A stretch of 64,000 bases of DNA from Sclerotinia nivalis. Taxonomy: Eukaryota > Ascomycota > Leotiomycetes > Helotiales > Sclerotiniaceae. This document shows, piece after piece, positions 33,018 to 45,438 of this stretch. Under the pieces are notes generated by a model. The model had not been told where the DNA came from. It was given only the letters and a program-made list of their open reading frames with translations, and ran no database searches. Location: positions 2,046,001 through 2,110,000 of the forward strand of contig JAPEIS010000006.1 in assembly GCA_029531795.1 (NCBI GenBank), read 5' to 3'. The position numbers were made by a program, and so were the translations under genes. The first letter of the stretch is position 1. Each line of letters starts with the position of its first letter.

Positions 33018-34075
33018 ATGAAATTGGGTCTAGAACTCTTTGATCTCGGTCAGGAACGGGTCGAAAAGTCAACAAAAGAAAAGCTCGACGCCGCTAAGAA
33101 GTCTTTAACCGATCGGTCGTTTTTGGCTGTTTCTGTAAGTCAATAATTACTGAATTAATGCCTGTTATAAGGTTACATCAACTGAATATACGTCGCAGCG
33201 TATCAATAAGACAATCGCTCGGGAGAACGCCACGCAATCGTTCAATATTCCTATGCAGAACTGGAAGGTATCATTGGAGGCCTGTCAGAAATGTTTCAAC
33301 GAAGAAAATTCCGTCGTCGATGAGAAAGCACGTGCTGCTACCAGAAGAGCAGAAGCGAGAACAGAACTTGAGGTAGAATAAACTACCTGCTTTGATCTGC
33401 TATTCATAAAATGCTAATGGTGTTAAGAGAATTGAGGACAAGATAAGTGAGACTCTAGGTTTTCAGTCACCACCGGTCTCGAGAAGCGAAGATAGGACTC
33501 TGAAAGACAATACATATTTGCACAAAATAGTTGCATCGAACAGCTTAGATGTCCGCAAGGGATTTTTCGGTAAGCGAAAGAATGTTAAAGAGAAATGGAT
33601 TCATCTCGAGGGCCTGGGCCAGCTAGACAAAGAAGTCATCCGCCTGCGTAACATTGCCTGTCATGATGGTCACATCGACTTAGACTTTGCGCATTACAAA
33701 TTGTTTGGGTGGGGCGACGAAGATGCTTGCTATACGGACTTCGAAGATATCTATGGTATTTCACCTCGCGATTACGAACCATTATTCGAAACTTCTCAGA
33801 AAGTCTCTCAAATGTACAATATGCGGGCAACCATGTTCAAATTATTCTATCAAACGGAGTACACATACGATAAAGAAGCGGATACGCATTTCGAGAAAAT
33901 TTTTGGGGAATGCAGGAGAATTTATGCTGGCCTAGACAAACGCTGGTCTGCTGCGGAGAAAGGTAGATATTTCGATCGCGAGGATACTGAGATTGCGAAG
34001 GACGTTATGAGCAATTTTTACGAGATGGAGGGAATTGTCGAAGCAACCAAATGCAGAGATAGGCTATCGAGGTAG
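33018..34075 (+). CDS. Unknown helical protein, start uncertain
   Basis: Exons 33018-33134, 33199-33372 and 33428-34075 give 312 residues; both introns have GT-AG ends and keep phase 0. The coding frame continues upstream of 33018 with protein-like sequence (KTRPPQDTQAPRPPAALQLF) back to 32775 but holds no ATG, so the real N-terminus may lie in an unseen exon joined at the TTTCAG acceptor near 32868. The protein is charged and mostly helical: a coiled-coil stretch (ATRRAEARTELERIEDKISE) is followed by a Trp/Tyr-containing acidic region. No membrane span or catalytic motif is visible and I do not recognise the family. It lies between two transporter genes on the same strand. Confidence 0.6.
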
Positions 34076-34846
34076 CGGGCTTAATTTTACTCAGACCGCT
34101 GCCGGCCACATAAAGTATCTCAACAAGATCTGGCACAACGGCACGTAAATCACTTATATGCTCGGACGGCACGTGGAAGAACCATCACGCCAGGTTTTCT
34201 AATTCCTTGTAGACTTTTTTTTTTTGGGACAATAGTGGGCAATTATTTGTGGTTTAGGAAGAGGAAATGAGTTAATACAATCTAACGATAACTGACAAAG
34301 ATTGAAAATTTGGTCAACAGTGAGAATGACGTTGAAACATGACCAAACGTGACTTCTTAAAGCTCTCATTTCTGTCTGTCTGAACTTTGTATCTAGTTTG
34401 AATTAGCTACATCCGCAGCTTTCCATAGTTAGTACGGGACTTGAGCATAGTGTATGAGATGGCACTGTTTCTACCCATCACCACAATCATATCTTGTTAT
34501 CTTGTCACGAGCTTTTGTAACCTTCGTCGCAATACACAAGTACATTACATGTTGCTTATCCTCATAGAGAGTCAGTAATATTAATGTTTCATTAGATAAT
34601 ATCCATGTCCTACACCTTGCATTTAACATGGCCCCTTGTTCAACCCCGCATTATCTTCCTTCCCCGCCTTCAAAATGCCGTTTGTTTCACTTCTTTTTTC
34701 CATCACAAACGGTTTATCTGTAGGTGGTGTAGGCGGAGAATCTGTGGTGTTACAATACACAAAGTGTCTTCAAAATATTCCTCCGACGAAGTTCTTGCAT
34801 TGAAAACCTTCAATTATATCTTCAATTCATCTTAACCCGGTCAATC
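34076..34846. other. Intergenic, promoter of ACS permease
   Basis: 771 bp. Left part is 3' flank, right part promoter and leader of the next plus-strand gene, with a T run at 34217-34226. Confidence 0.5.
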
Positions 34847-36584
34847 ATGACAACAGCCACGGAAACCTCAGAGCACATCTCAGCTACTCCTGGTTCAGAG
34901 ATATGCGACGAAAAGCCAGTGCAAGCTGAACACGAGAACGTGGACGCCACGCCCGCAGGCGAAGAAATCCAAATTACGAAAGAATTAGATCGGCTCATCA
35001 CCAAGAAATTCGATAGACATATTGTGCCGTGGTTATTTGGACTATGGCTGCTGGCTTTCATTGATCGCTCTAATATTGGGAATGCTAAGATCGATGGACT
35101 GGCTGCGGACTTGGGGATTCTAACGGGAACCAAGTTTAATATTGCGTTGACTATTTTTTATGTTCCCTATATTTGTGTTGATAGTATGCATCTTACCACT
35201 CACTCAATATTTGATGCTAATTCCACAATACAGTCCCATCGAATTGGCTCGTTAAAAGAGTAGGCGCCGGATACTACCTCCCCTCCTTAATTTTAGGATG
35301 GGGTACCATAAGTCTCTGTATCGGATGGGTAAAAACATGGAAATCGTTACTCGTCGCTCGTTTCTTCCTCGGGCTCATGGAAGGTGGATTATTAGGAGGC
35401 TTGATAATCTATCTTGCCATGTTCTATCGTCGTCACCAACTCATGCGTCGAATCGGTCTCTTTTACTGCGCTGCTCCATTATCCGGAGCTTTTGGAGGTC
35501 TCCTCGCTACTGGGCTTTCAAAGATAAAAACTCCAGGGTATAATGGCTGGCCCTTCATTTTCTTCGTCGAAGGAGCTATCACCGTCATCTTTGGAATCGT
35601 AACGATGTTTTTTCTGCCCCATACACCCTCCCACTCCAAGTTTTTAACGGAGGAAGAGCGATATGTCGCTATCCATCGTATGAAACTTGATTATCGGGGT
35701 GCTTCTCCAGTTGCCAATATAGACAATGAGAAATTCAGTTGGCATTGGGTAAAATTAGCCGTGTTCAATTGGAATACTTGGTTACTTTCACTTAACTTCT
35801 TTGCAGTTATCACCCCTATTTATTCTTTTTCTCTTTTCCTACCAACTATTATTACTGCGCTGGGCTATACTCGTGTAAATGGTAACTAATCCTCTTTCCC
35901 CCTTCCATTCCTCTATATTTCTTATGATACGCCAAACTAACAAACCACCAGCAAATCTCCTAACTGTCCCTCCAAACATGGTCGCCTTCCTCAGCGTAAT
36001 CCTAGTCACATCTCTCTCAGACTACTTCAGGCGCCGCGGCATCTTCATGCTCATCTGCGCTAGCATCGCCATAATCGGTTATATAATGCTCATCACCGCT
36101 TCACAACCCCACATCCAATATGGCGGTACATTTCTCGTCGCTGCTGGAAGTTTTGCTTGTCCACCTGTAGTCATGGGTACGTATCAATTTCAGATCCTCA
36201 ACTTGCAATATCTCATTCTCCCTATTTCCCGTCCACATCTTCGCCAAACTTTCAAATTAACCCCCACACCCAGGCTGGCTAGCAAACAATACCTCTCCCC
36301 ACTATGTCCGCGCCTCCGCCTCAGGATTACAAATCGGTCTCGCCAATATTGCCGCCTTCATCGCAACCTTCACATATATAGCCGAAGATGCACCTCGCTA
36401 TATAGCAGGCCATGCGATAAATCTCGGTATGTTAGGTTTGTGTCTAGTGGTTACTAGTATTACGATGTGGTATTGTAAGTGGGAGAATGGGATGCGGGAG
36501 AGAAGGATGAGGGATGGAAGATTGGTGGAGGGACATACGGAGATGTTGGGTCATAGACATCCGGAGTTTAGGTATACTGTTTGA
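34847..36584 (+). CDS. MFS permease, Dal5-like ACS family
   Basis: Exons 34847-35183, 35234-35881, 35952-36176 and 36274-36584 give 506 residues; every junction is phase 1 with GT-AG ends. After an acidic N-terminus of about 55 residues comes KKFDRHIVPWLFGLWLLAFI and DRSNIGNAKIDGL, the hallmark of the anion:cation symporter group (allantoate, nicotinate, pantothenate permeases). Further marks are VPSNWLVKRVG-type loop (here IPSNWLVKRVGAGYYLPS), ARFFLGLMEGG and FFLPHTPSHSKFLTEEER. Near the C-terminus GWLANNTSPHYVRASASG is typical of the family. Twelve spans expected; plasma-membrane uptake of an organic acid or vitamin is the likely job. Substrate cannot be told from sequence. Confidence 0.9.
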
Positions 36585-37192
36585 GGAAGTAATGAATAGG
36601 GATCTGTTGTGAATTTTGAGGGATGATGAAAGCTATGGGAGGGATTAGTTACATGGAAGTAATGATGTAAACATATGGACGTATAGTTTTATGCAATAAT
36701 ATTGCAGCACAATTATCCAGGCGGCGATGTCAATCCAAATCGAGTCAAAAGCTGGGGAAAAGTGGAGTAACTTCAATTGATAATATAGCTTGCTACCTAA
36801 CACCGACTACCAATACCTAGCGATAACAAATGAAAATTAAAAGCGTTAAAAATGGGCGAGAATGTTGGATTCCCCCTGAAAGAAGTATTTGAAAGCCCTC
36901 CTAAAATCATCTCCAAAGAATCGCTTCCATCGCCCCAACAAAAGAGAATAAATGAATCACCATTAATCCACCCGTCCCACCCATCGTCTCAAAAAAAAGC
37001 AAAGCCCAGCAAAGCCCAGCAAAGAACCCAAAAGGAAAAAGAGATCCTCCCATACACCATCTATCTCCAATCACCCCAACACTTTCGCCGGTGCTCGATC
37101 GCTCAAATACCAGTCGATACCCATCCATCAAAAACTCTATTCTTTTCCGCATCGTAATATGTATGTGACTGCCGGAAAAAAAAGGAGAGAAT
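36585..37192. other. Convergent intergenic region
   Basis: Between the 3' ends of the permease gene (+) and the secreted-protein gene (-). Has two copies of the 10-mer CAAAGCCCAG at about 37001-37022. No gene seen. Confidence 0.5.
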
Positions 37193-37835
37193 CTAAGAAG
37201 TTAAAGGATCGCAGATCCAACTTTGGACGCCGTGGTCGTAGATGCCTTGCATTTGTGAGATACCGTTCTTGTCGATAACGGCATAGGGTTGATCAGCAGG
37301 GCACTATTATTAGCATGATTATTAGTATTTATTTAAATTCTAGATGTGTTTAGATACGGGCTTGAATGGAAGGGCGTTCTTACGCCTGGCTGAGTGTAGA
37401 GCCAGCAACCGGGAGTGTTCGCAACGTTGATGTTCATTGACTCGGTGTTCTTGTTGAAGAGAGCAGGCATTTCATTGCATACACCGGGAGTGGAATAACC
37501 GTTGTAGACAAATCCTTCGTAGTTCCAGTCAGTGTAGCCTTGGAGGAGAAGCCTGAAGAACTCGTTAGTTTATTGCTTGTAAATAATCTGACCCATATGA
37601 TTGGATTGAATTTTGGGTGAAAAAGGAGAGTTCAAAGCACATACTTTGAAATTCCATCTGGCGAGGCAAGGTTGCAGCTGCACTCAAGAACACCTGGCCA
37701 AGAAGCTGGGTTTTGCCATACGCAGCCTGCAGAGCTGGGGCAGAATGAATCGGCCGTCCTTAGAACACCAGCGAAGACTGTAGAAGAGAAAGCAAGAGTG
37801 GCCAAAATGGCAGAAGTAGCTTGAGTGAAATGCAT
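37193..37835 (-). CDS. Small secreted cysteine-containing protein
   Basis: Exons 37835-37645, 37552-37384 and 37303-37193 give 156 residues; introns have GTATGT and GTAAGA donors, an AAACTAACG branch in the first, and keep frame. Residues 1-22 (MHFTQATSAILATLAFSSTVFA) minus a few form a clear signal peptide. The mature part is about 134 residues with eight cysteines (SFCPSSAGC, ECSC, GVCNE, GCWLY, CPADQ, WICDP), an even number that suggests four disulphides. There is no membrane span, GPI site or catalytic motif. I do not recognise the fold. Such proteins are cell-wall, antimicrobial-type or effector candidates in plant-associated fungi; this is inference only. Confidence 0.8.
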
Positions 37836-39425
37836 TGCGATTGATTGGTGATGGCTCTCGAAATTTTAATATGACTGAAGTGTTATTCGAGTTTTTGGCT
37901 GTTGGCTGTTGTTCGTTCGTTGAGATATTGTTGATTGAAGACTGGATGTTGTTGTTGCGATGAGGAAAGAAAGGTTGGTCGCTCCTGCCTCTCTTTATAT
38001 ATCCATTTCCATGGCATATTACCAACGACTATCTCACCTGAGCTCCAAGAGAAACACATCAACTATTATTGAACGATATTACTTAATCCGGCCAGAATTG
38101 TTCTTGCTGTTCTTCTTGGCCGGACTTCCCATGTTCCGGCAAAATGAATAATACCTCATCGACGATGATCTTTCGAATATTCGATTTGCAAATATCATGA
38201 ACGTAATCGAATCGAGAGAATCAAGAAGGACGTCCAAGGCCCAAAATACGAGAAAGAACAAGTGATAGTCCACAGACGTAATAGAATCGCACGAAAAGTT
38301 CTCCTTGTTAGTGGATTTTGGGCATACAAATCCACACTGTTCGCGTCAATGAAGTCTAGCTCCAGCCTTGTTTAAATTATGTTCTAGCTTGATTTTCAGC
38401 TTGTTCCGTGATGTATGACAGCCATGTAGATAGCGTGAAAGACATATACGGGAATATGATGAGTGGCCAGATCGACGGTATCATCTGCACTCTTATGTAT
38501 TACAAAACCATCGAACAAAATCTGATCGTTTTTAATGATAGGATAGCATGGGTTACCAAAATAGGAGAGATTTCAACGTGTTGTATACTTAGAATCTCAG
38601 ATACTACAACAAAAACGCTGGGTAGTTGAAAAGGCACCAGCAACGTGGTAGAGTCAAGAGTACTAACTTCGCAACTTGATTGAGACCTCGAAATATGTAT
38701 TACGAGTTTTGACAGTGGAAACATAACAATGTACAAGTCCTCGGTGAAGACCGATGATGTGGAAGAAGAATCAGAGATGTGATAGAAATATATCCCGATT
38801 TTACCTCGCTGGGAACTTACACGATCGACGTTGCTAGTACGGCAAAACAGGAATCAACCGAAAGTACCGAGGGCACATCCGAACATTGTAATCTTGTTTC
38901 ACTACATTCCCAACGAAAAATTTGGCGGGTGGATGACTGCTCTCCCACAATCCCTCAATAGAGTCTTCTGATGGTCCAAGTCCTTGGTAAGATCGATCGT
39001 ACCAGATGAGAACCAAATCGAAAAGCCATGAAATCTATTAAAGTTCCGTGGTGGATCATATAACCCTGATCTCATAGTGTACAGTATTCATATGTGGGTT
39101 AGGCAAAATTGCGGAGATTACTCGGAACCTAATACATACGCCTCGATTTGTGGCAGACTTAACATCGAGGCTTTGGGCTGGCACAAAACGCTCACTCACA
39201 AAAGTGGTAGTTTAGTTGAGACTTCTTGTAATCAAATACGGCCCGGGAATTGTTCTTCGGCCATGCAAAGAATAGCACGGGCCAAGATATCTACGTAGTA
39301 TTAGACCTAAAATAACGAAATCATAGACTTCGGAACGTACCTTTAATGATCATGTTACGAATGAGGATAAATCGATCCAGCCTCGGTAGCAACATCAATA
39401 TCCACTTCTCAATAGCTACGGGAAA
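37836..39425. other. Intergenic
   Basis: 1.6 kb between two minus-strand genes. Left end is the promoter of the secreted-protein gene, right end the 3' flank of the NADH kinase. Composition is less AT-rich near 38800-39300 but no ORF looks real. Confidence 0.45.
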
Positions 39426-40812
39426 TCATTGTTCGCCAAAAGGATGGTTGAACTTCAGCAGGCTATTCAAGCCTCCAACCCAGCCGTCGTCATCCTTCAT
39501 GCCACTTTTGGGCCCTCTCATGACACATGGAACACCTCCTCCCCATTCGTTGCTACCTTTCATCATTTCCTCGCCCTGAACTCTTATTTCCATGCCGACG
39601 CCAACCCCTATGTTTCGTCTTTGCCCGTCGATACTAACCTCCAATTCCCTTCCTCGATTCTTATCACTTAATCGAAGTTTGATCGGCGTGTTCGCAGGTA
39701 CAACAAGAGGTCTAAATGAAAGACTTCTTGGACAGATTGGAGTTAGAAGAAGGCTGCTGACGAGTGGATGGACGATACTACCACCAGCACTCAAACTATA
39801 TGCCGTGCTTCCCGTTGGTGTAGAAATGATCATACCATCCGCAACAGCCTCGGTCAAAAATTGATTATTGACAAAAACTTCAATGATAGCCAAATGTGCT
39901 TCTTTTCCTCGATGGATGATAACTTCATTCATGGCATGCACATCCCCCTCTGCATTCTCTTGCGTACTTTTTCCATTTGTATCAAAGACCTCGACCTTCA
40001 ATCTATTCCTGAGAAGTACTTTCGAACTCCTGGTTGACCCCATGGACTTGCCTCGAACACTCGACCATCCAGACACATCATCAGTCTTGTCTGAAGTCGA
40101 GGTTTGAATATGAGGATGCATCTCGTCTTGAAAGAGGTGGGATCCTGCAGCAGCTCCCGACATATAGACTTCTCGCAAGGCTCGCTTATATTCAGCGAAC
40201 TTCCACTCTCCCAAGAACCCCAGAGTACCCATGCTGAAGGAAAGAATTGGAGGGACATGACGGGTTGTGCTGAAAAGAGACGACGCATGTAGGATTGTTC
40301 CATCTCCACCGAGTGTCGTTACCATATCAACCTTAGACGGGAAGAGGGATGGAATATTAGTGGTATATACTGGAAATGCTAAGGAATTGCGTATACTCTC
40401 TGCCACCTTTTGCTCAAAAATGAGAGCTGTATTTTTGTAGTTTGAGTGTATATGTCTGGTACCTAGTCAGCTGGGAGAACCTTTTACAGGTATGAATACA
40501 TTGAACGAACTTGACATATTCAAGTAGAGCCTCTGCGACCGCTGGGGAACGATCCTTCTTTATGATCAAGAGATTGCGAGGAGGTGAAGGCCATTGTAAA
40601 GAGAGGAGATCACTCTCTTTGGCTCCTATAAATTTCCAAGTGAATATTTGTGTCGAAGTACAGGGACAGTATGTATACGTGGGCTTACTATGATATCTAG
40701 GAACTATTCTATCCGGTAAACTCGTGATGTCTAAGATCTCGGATCTTGGATTGGTACTGCTAAAAGATCTAACTTGTTTGGAGCAAGTTCTTGAAAAAGC
40801 CCTCGAGAACAT
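39426..40812 (-). CDS. POS5: Mitochondrial NADH kinase
   Basis: Exons 40812-40689, 40625-40511 and 40455-39426 give 422 residues (yeast Pos5 has 414). The ATG at 40812 starts MFSRAFSRTCSKQVRSFSS, a typical Arg/Ser-rich mitochondrial presequence; the frame upstream only offers a TTG. QWPSPPRNLLIIKKDRSPAV opens the fold, GGDGT at 129-133 is the ATP/NAD kinase motif, MGTLGFLGEW follows, and NEVIIHRG plus STPTGSTAYSLSAGG form the substrate site. The enzyme phosphorylates NADH (and NAD+) to supply mitochondrial NADPH for redox defence and biosynthesis. The second intron has an unusual donor GTTCGT. A Ser/Arg-rich insertion sits near residues 190-225. Divergent from the acyltransferase gene. Confidence 0.92.
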
Positions 40813-41298
40813 AGCGAATTTAGAAAATCGTATGAGATTCAAAAGATCTCGTTGTACAAACTTAGCCAAAGTGCCGAGATGATCTTACACAAATCGATCT
40901 AGGAAGGTCTATCAAACGGTGGATAGAGTAGGTGGTGGACACAAGAGGGGTACAATTTGACATTCACCGCGCGATGTTAGCAACCAAGCTGCAGATGCAA
41001 TTACCGGTCTCGCGAGTTCCTACCATTGGTGGAGAACTTCGAGGGTGTTGCGTTGGTTTTGGTTGGTCGAGCAAGCTTATTATATTAAATGTTGATGATA
41101 TTTGAAAAGTACAATAATTACATCAACCTTCATTCAGATGGTCAAATGTTTAGGATTTACTCTTCTTCACCAACCAAGGAAATCTCCATGATGTTTTTGC
41201 TTTCATTTCTCCAAATGATGATTCTTTTCTATTCAAACCTTAACCCAAAATAAAGATATGGCCCGTGCATTAGGATTTTCCGGCTGGTCCGAAAAACA

Positions 41299-41375
41299 AG
41301 GCTAAGGCTCAGGCTCAGGCTCAAGCTCAAGCTCAAGCTCAAGGCTCATGCTCAAGGCTCAAGCTCAAGCTCAAG
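41299..41375. repeat. GCTCAA/GGCTCA hexamer repeat
   Basis: About 13 units of GCTCAA, GCTCAG and GGCTCAA variants in tandem. Confidence 0.9.
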
Positions 41376-41529
41376 AATGCTCTCGCTCACATGCAAATTC
41401 AGCAGCAATTAATTACCTTATTATCGGCAACTTGAAAATTTAATTTACTCATAAGAACTTATACAACGTCACGTCACATCACACACACCACTAAACTTTT
41501 TGAATTTGAACATATTGACCACTACATAT

Positions 41530-41638
41530 ATATCTACACATATCTACACATCTACACATATCTACATATCTACATACCTATATACCTATATACCTACATA
41601 CCTACATACCTACATACCTACATACCTACTACCTAGGT
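41530..41638. repeat. CTACATA/CTACACATAT repeat
   Basis: An imperfect array that shifts from TATCTACACA units to CCTACATA units and ends in ACCTAGGT. Confidence 0.9.
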
Positions 41639-41994
41639 GTATTCAAAATGATGGGAGTTTTATGATATAAGATTGTTTATGCTTTACTTACTCACTTCAA
41701 ATTATTATTCATTCATATAGCTTACAAAATTCTTTCATTTAAAGCTTCTATTATAATGAAAAGGTCCTAAATTCACCCCACCAAAGCAACCTAGCAGTAC
41801 TACGACACAGCCTTCTAGCCCTCAGCCCTCAGCCCTTTAGCTTTCTAGCCTTCCCGCCTTCCCGAGCACACGACAAATCTGCCTAGTCTACAACTTTTTC
41901 CAAAAGCCTAGCTGTGGGTATTTAATCCCAAAGCTTGCCTTCTGAAAACTTTTCTCCAAGGGAAATCTGATTCATAAATCTCAAAACAATCATC

Positions 41995-43399
41995 ATGGCC
42001 GACCAAAATTTCAAGCAAAGGCACAAGGCTTCAGCTATGCCAGCACCTGTACCGGATTTTGGAGGAGGGACTAAGGAAAAAGCCATTGGAGACCATCCTT
42101 CTGGTGAAGTTAGACATGGATTCGTCGCACAAGTTTGCAGATTGTTAAGCTTTGCGACTTATTTCTGGGCTGCTTGTTCTACGTACGTTGCGCTGGTTGA
42201 GCTCCGAGATTCTTTACTGACCCATACAAGGATTCAAGCTACGCAACTTATCGGCATCCCTTTGTACTGGATAAATCGAGACATATACTATTCATGGATG
42301 GCACTTACGAAACAATCCTTCGGGCTTGTAATAACGACTATGACACAATGGTGGAGTCCAACAGTGGTCAGAATAAGTGGTGATGCTTCTGTAGCTGGGC
42401 AATTGCGGAAAACTGCCGATGGGAGAGCAGAATGCCATTTCCCAGAAAGATTGATTTTGATCGCGAATCATCAGGTATGCACAAGTTTGGAACGAGGAAA
42501 GTTCATGAAACTAATGTTTTATAGCTTTATACAGATTGGCTTTACCTCTGGTGGGTAGCTTATACTAATCAGCCTCAAACGCATGGTTATATTTATATTA
42601 TTGCTAAAAACTCTCTCAAGTGGGTTCCGATCATTGGTTGGGGAATGCAGTTTTATAATTTTATATTCATGTCGAGAAAGATGGAAAAAGACCGACCAGT
42701 AATGGCCCATCGATTCAAGCAACTTCAAGAGAAACGACCAGGGGCTTCGGAACTCGATCCTATGTGGCTTCTATTGTTCCCCGAGGGTACGAATGCAAGT
42801 GACAACAGAAGGGAGGCGAGTGCAAGATGGGCAGAAAAGATAGGTGTTAAGGATATGGAACATGTTCTTCTTCCAAGGAGTACTGGTTTATTTTTTTGTT
42901 TGAACGAATTAAAAAAGACCGTCGATTATGTATACGATTGTACAATGGCTTACGAAGGTGTTCCGTAAGTACTACCTGTCCCCTCAAGACAACCGATTTA
43001 TTCTAATAGTTTCTAAGGAGAGGGAAGTTTGGCCAGGATTACTTTACTTTAACCTCCTCATACATCGAGGGACGACCACCAAAATCAGTGAACCTGTATT
43101 GGCGTCGATTCAAAATCGCCGATATACCTTTGGATAATGCCGAAAAATTTGAAGTATGGCTACGAGATAGATGGTACGAGAAGGATGCTTTGATGGAGCA
43201 ATACATGGTTACTGGTCGATTTCCACCTAACGTGACTTCAAAAGAGGGGACTGTGGAGGAGTTCATTGAGACTGAGGTTAAACCAAAGCATTGGTGGGAA
43301 GTTTTTAACATCTTCATCGTTTTGGCGACTGTGGGGCTAGTTGCGAATCTATTCGCCAAGGCTTGGAATTTGGCCTTGTATGGTAGCACTAGGAAGTGA
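41995..43399 (+). CDS. Lysophospholipid acyltransferase (PlsC family)
   Basis: Exons 41995-42474, 42525-42964 and 43018-43399 give 433 residues. The acyltransferase block I motif H-x4-D is His159/Asp164 in NHQLYTDW, and block III is FPEGTN near residue 245; a first span (about 45-70) and a C-terminal span (VFNIFIVLATVGLVANLF) anchor it in the membrane. This arrangement is that of the lysocardiolipin/LPGAT-like 1-acylglycerol-3-phosphate acyltransferases (yeast Cst26/YDR018C group), ER proteins that remodel the acyl chains of phospholipids, probably phosphatidylinositol. The protein ends in GSTRK. The last exon starts at the acceptor TCTAAG because only this yields VPRGKFGQDYFTLTSSYIEG. The precise substrate is not settled by sequence. 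Confidence 0.88.
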
Positions 43400-45438
43400 A
43401 GTCAAGTGCGTACCAGGTAATTAGGAAGGATGGGATCTTGGTCTACATAGGAATCGGGGGTTATTGCTTGGCATACGAATGTATATGGATGGACAGCACA
43501 GCATGGATTATTAATGTCTCATGAAGCGAGCGGTGTTTATAGGGCAATATAGGGCAAAGGCGGGCGGGTCGGCATTTTTCATATCAGACATCTCATCTCT
43601 ACTTTTATGCGAAATACCCAGATGGATTAGCGGTTAGGTCATAACGCGGGCGTGGGGGAGAAAGAATGAATATTCCTACCTTTAGCGAGAATATGATTCA
43701 TTACGATTCAACGTATAGGGATAAGCATCTGTAGAAGAGTTTTTCGTATACTTTTTGTGCAGTATCATCTCATCGTTCTCCATCGTTTACTTGACTCTCT
43801 CCCGTTTAATACGCTAAATACCATGCGATCCATCTATCATCCATCATTTACTTCTCATTTTCTCCTCTCATCCTCTCATCCTCTAATCACTCTCACATCA
43901 TTTAGTAACTAAATTCGATACCTCTTTCTATTTCCATTTTGGTTTTCAACTCCGACTCTTATTTTTATCTTTCTAGTCACTCTTAGTTTACATTTTAGTC
44001 AGGAGTACTCATATGTCAATCTTTTAGTGATTATCGTCTCATCCCACTACTCCCAACTCATGCTTAACGCTGATAGTTCTTTCCTGCTATTCACCTCCTC
44101 GCTTTGGTTAATCTTCTAATTGTTAATTGCTAATTATACATTCACTCTTCACTTTCTTCTATTCACTTGATGTCTTTCGTCCTCTCACATCTTCTGTTAT
44201 AAATGTTTTCATCTGAACTTTCATATCTATTTCACTCTTCCCCTCCTCTCCTCGTTCATCAACATCCCTCTACCTCTTTCTGGATGTCTACATATATACA
44301 TATATCTCCGATATCTCGCGTCTTAGCCCAATAATCTTTACTTATAAATATCCATGAAGGCGCTGCTCATCTACCCAAGATAAAAAATATAAAAGAGAAT
44401 GAGAAGAAAGTCAACTTTACCATAAGAGGTTTCTTGGATGGGCTAGGGGCCCGTTGATGGTATCGGATATCTAGATTGGGAGAAAGTAGAAAGTCATACT
44501 AAATGACGATCGAAACTAATACTCTCATCTCTTCTCGTCAGCTCTAGTGATATATATCAGATAAATATATATATCAAAACAAACTTGCCTATTCGAGTAA
44601 TAAAATAAAAATACGAGTATATCTTCCTACCTTCCTTACCTTAAGCATGGCAATACAATATAACACAAAACCACTCAAGTTCAAGAAAATTTACCTACCT
44701 CTCAAACCATTACCATTACTACCTACCTATCAATACACAATAATTCCCGAATAAAAAGCTCAAAGTAAAAGAATCTTATTTCCTCGATTCTAGAAGGGAA
44801 GTTTTGGTGAAGAAGTGAATTTCATACAGATGCAGATGGATGCAGATGTAGATGTAGAACGGCGGGTTAATGTTTTAGTTCTTTTCTTTTCTTTTCTTTT
44901 CTTTTCTTTTCTTTGATGAATGATGAATGGTGTGAGATTATAAGATTATGAAATTAAAGATAGACAGACTGTAGGTGTGGATTTATGCGTGTGGTGTATT
45001 GGCGTTTAGAATATGAGAGTAAGAAGTGGCCATGGAGATAATTATGATTTGTTGTATTGAAATGATATTCATGAAATAGCGACTAATTACTTGAAGCCAC
45101 AGCTGTGAAGTCTCAGATGTCATAATCATAAGTGTAGAAAAGGGAAGGTTATATCATCGTTGTAAATGGTTAGATATTATTTATACAGATATACTTCTAT
45201 TTTTCCATTTCTTGGGTATCTAAATGTATGATAGTGAAGGAGAAGAGATAGACTGATATTGAGTGGTTCACGATCCACGCATTTCTGTGATGATCAGTCC
45301 TTGATCATACATCACCATTGCGATCGTATCAACCTGCGACCAACCGCCCCGATTCATTCATAATCCGATCATCATATACAACGCCTCATATCCTATACTC
45401 CAAACTCCAAGATCAACCTCATAAAAAACATAATTACC
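43400..45438. other. Convergent intergenic region, 2 kb
   Basis: Between the 3' ends of the acyltransferase (+) and SWC5 (-). 43740-44330 is strongly pyrimidine-rich, like a fungal promoter or leader, though no coding gene follows on the plus strand. A TTTTC repeat lies at 44881-44914. No ORF looks real. Confidence 0.5.
44881..44914. repeat. (CTTTT)n repeat
   Basis: Nearly seven exact copies of the pentamer CTTTT. Confidence 0.95.

Larger units (their letters stand above)
40813..41994. promoter_or_regulatory. Divergent region POS5 / acyltransferase
   Basis: 1.2 kb between opposed starts with two repeat arrays (41299-41375 and 41530-41638) and a TATA-like AT-rich zone near 41680-41760. Both promoters must lie here. 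Confidence 0.5.

Noticed and set aside
38079..39298. Several 60-80 codon ORFs between the secreted-protein and NADH kinase genes
   Set aside because: Both strands are equally open, there is no conserved motif and no splice-linked partner.
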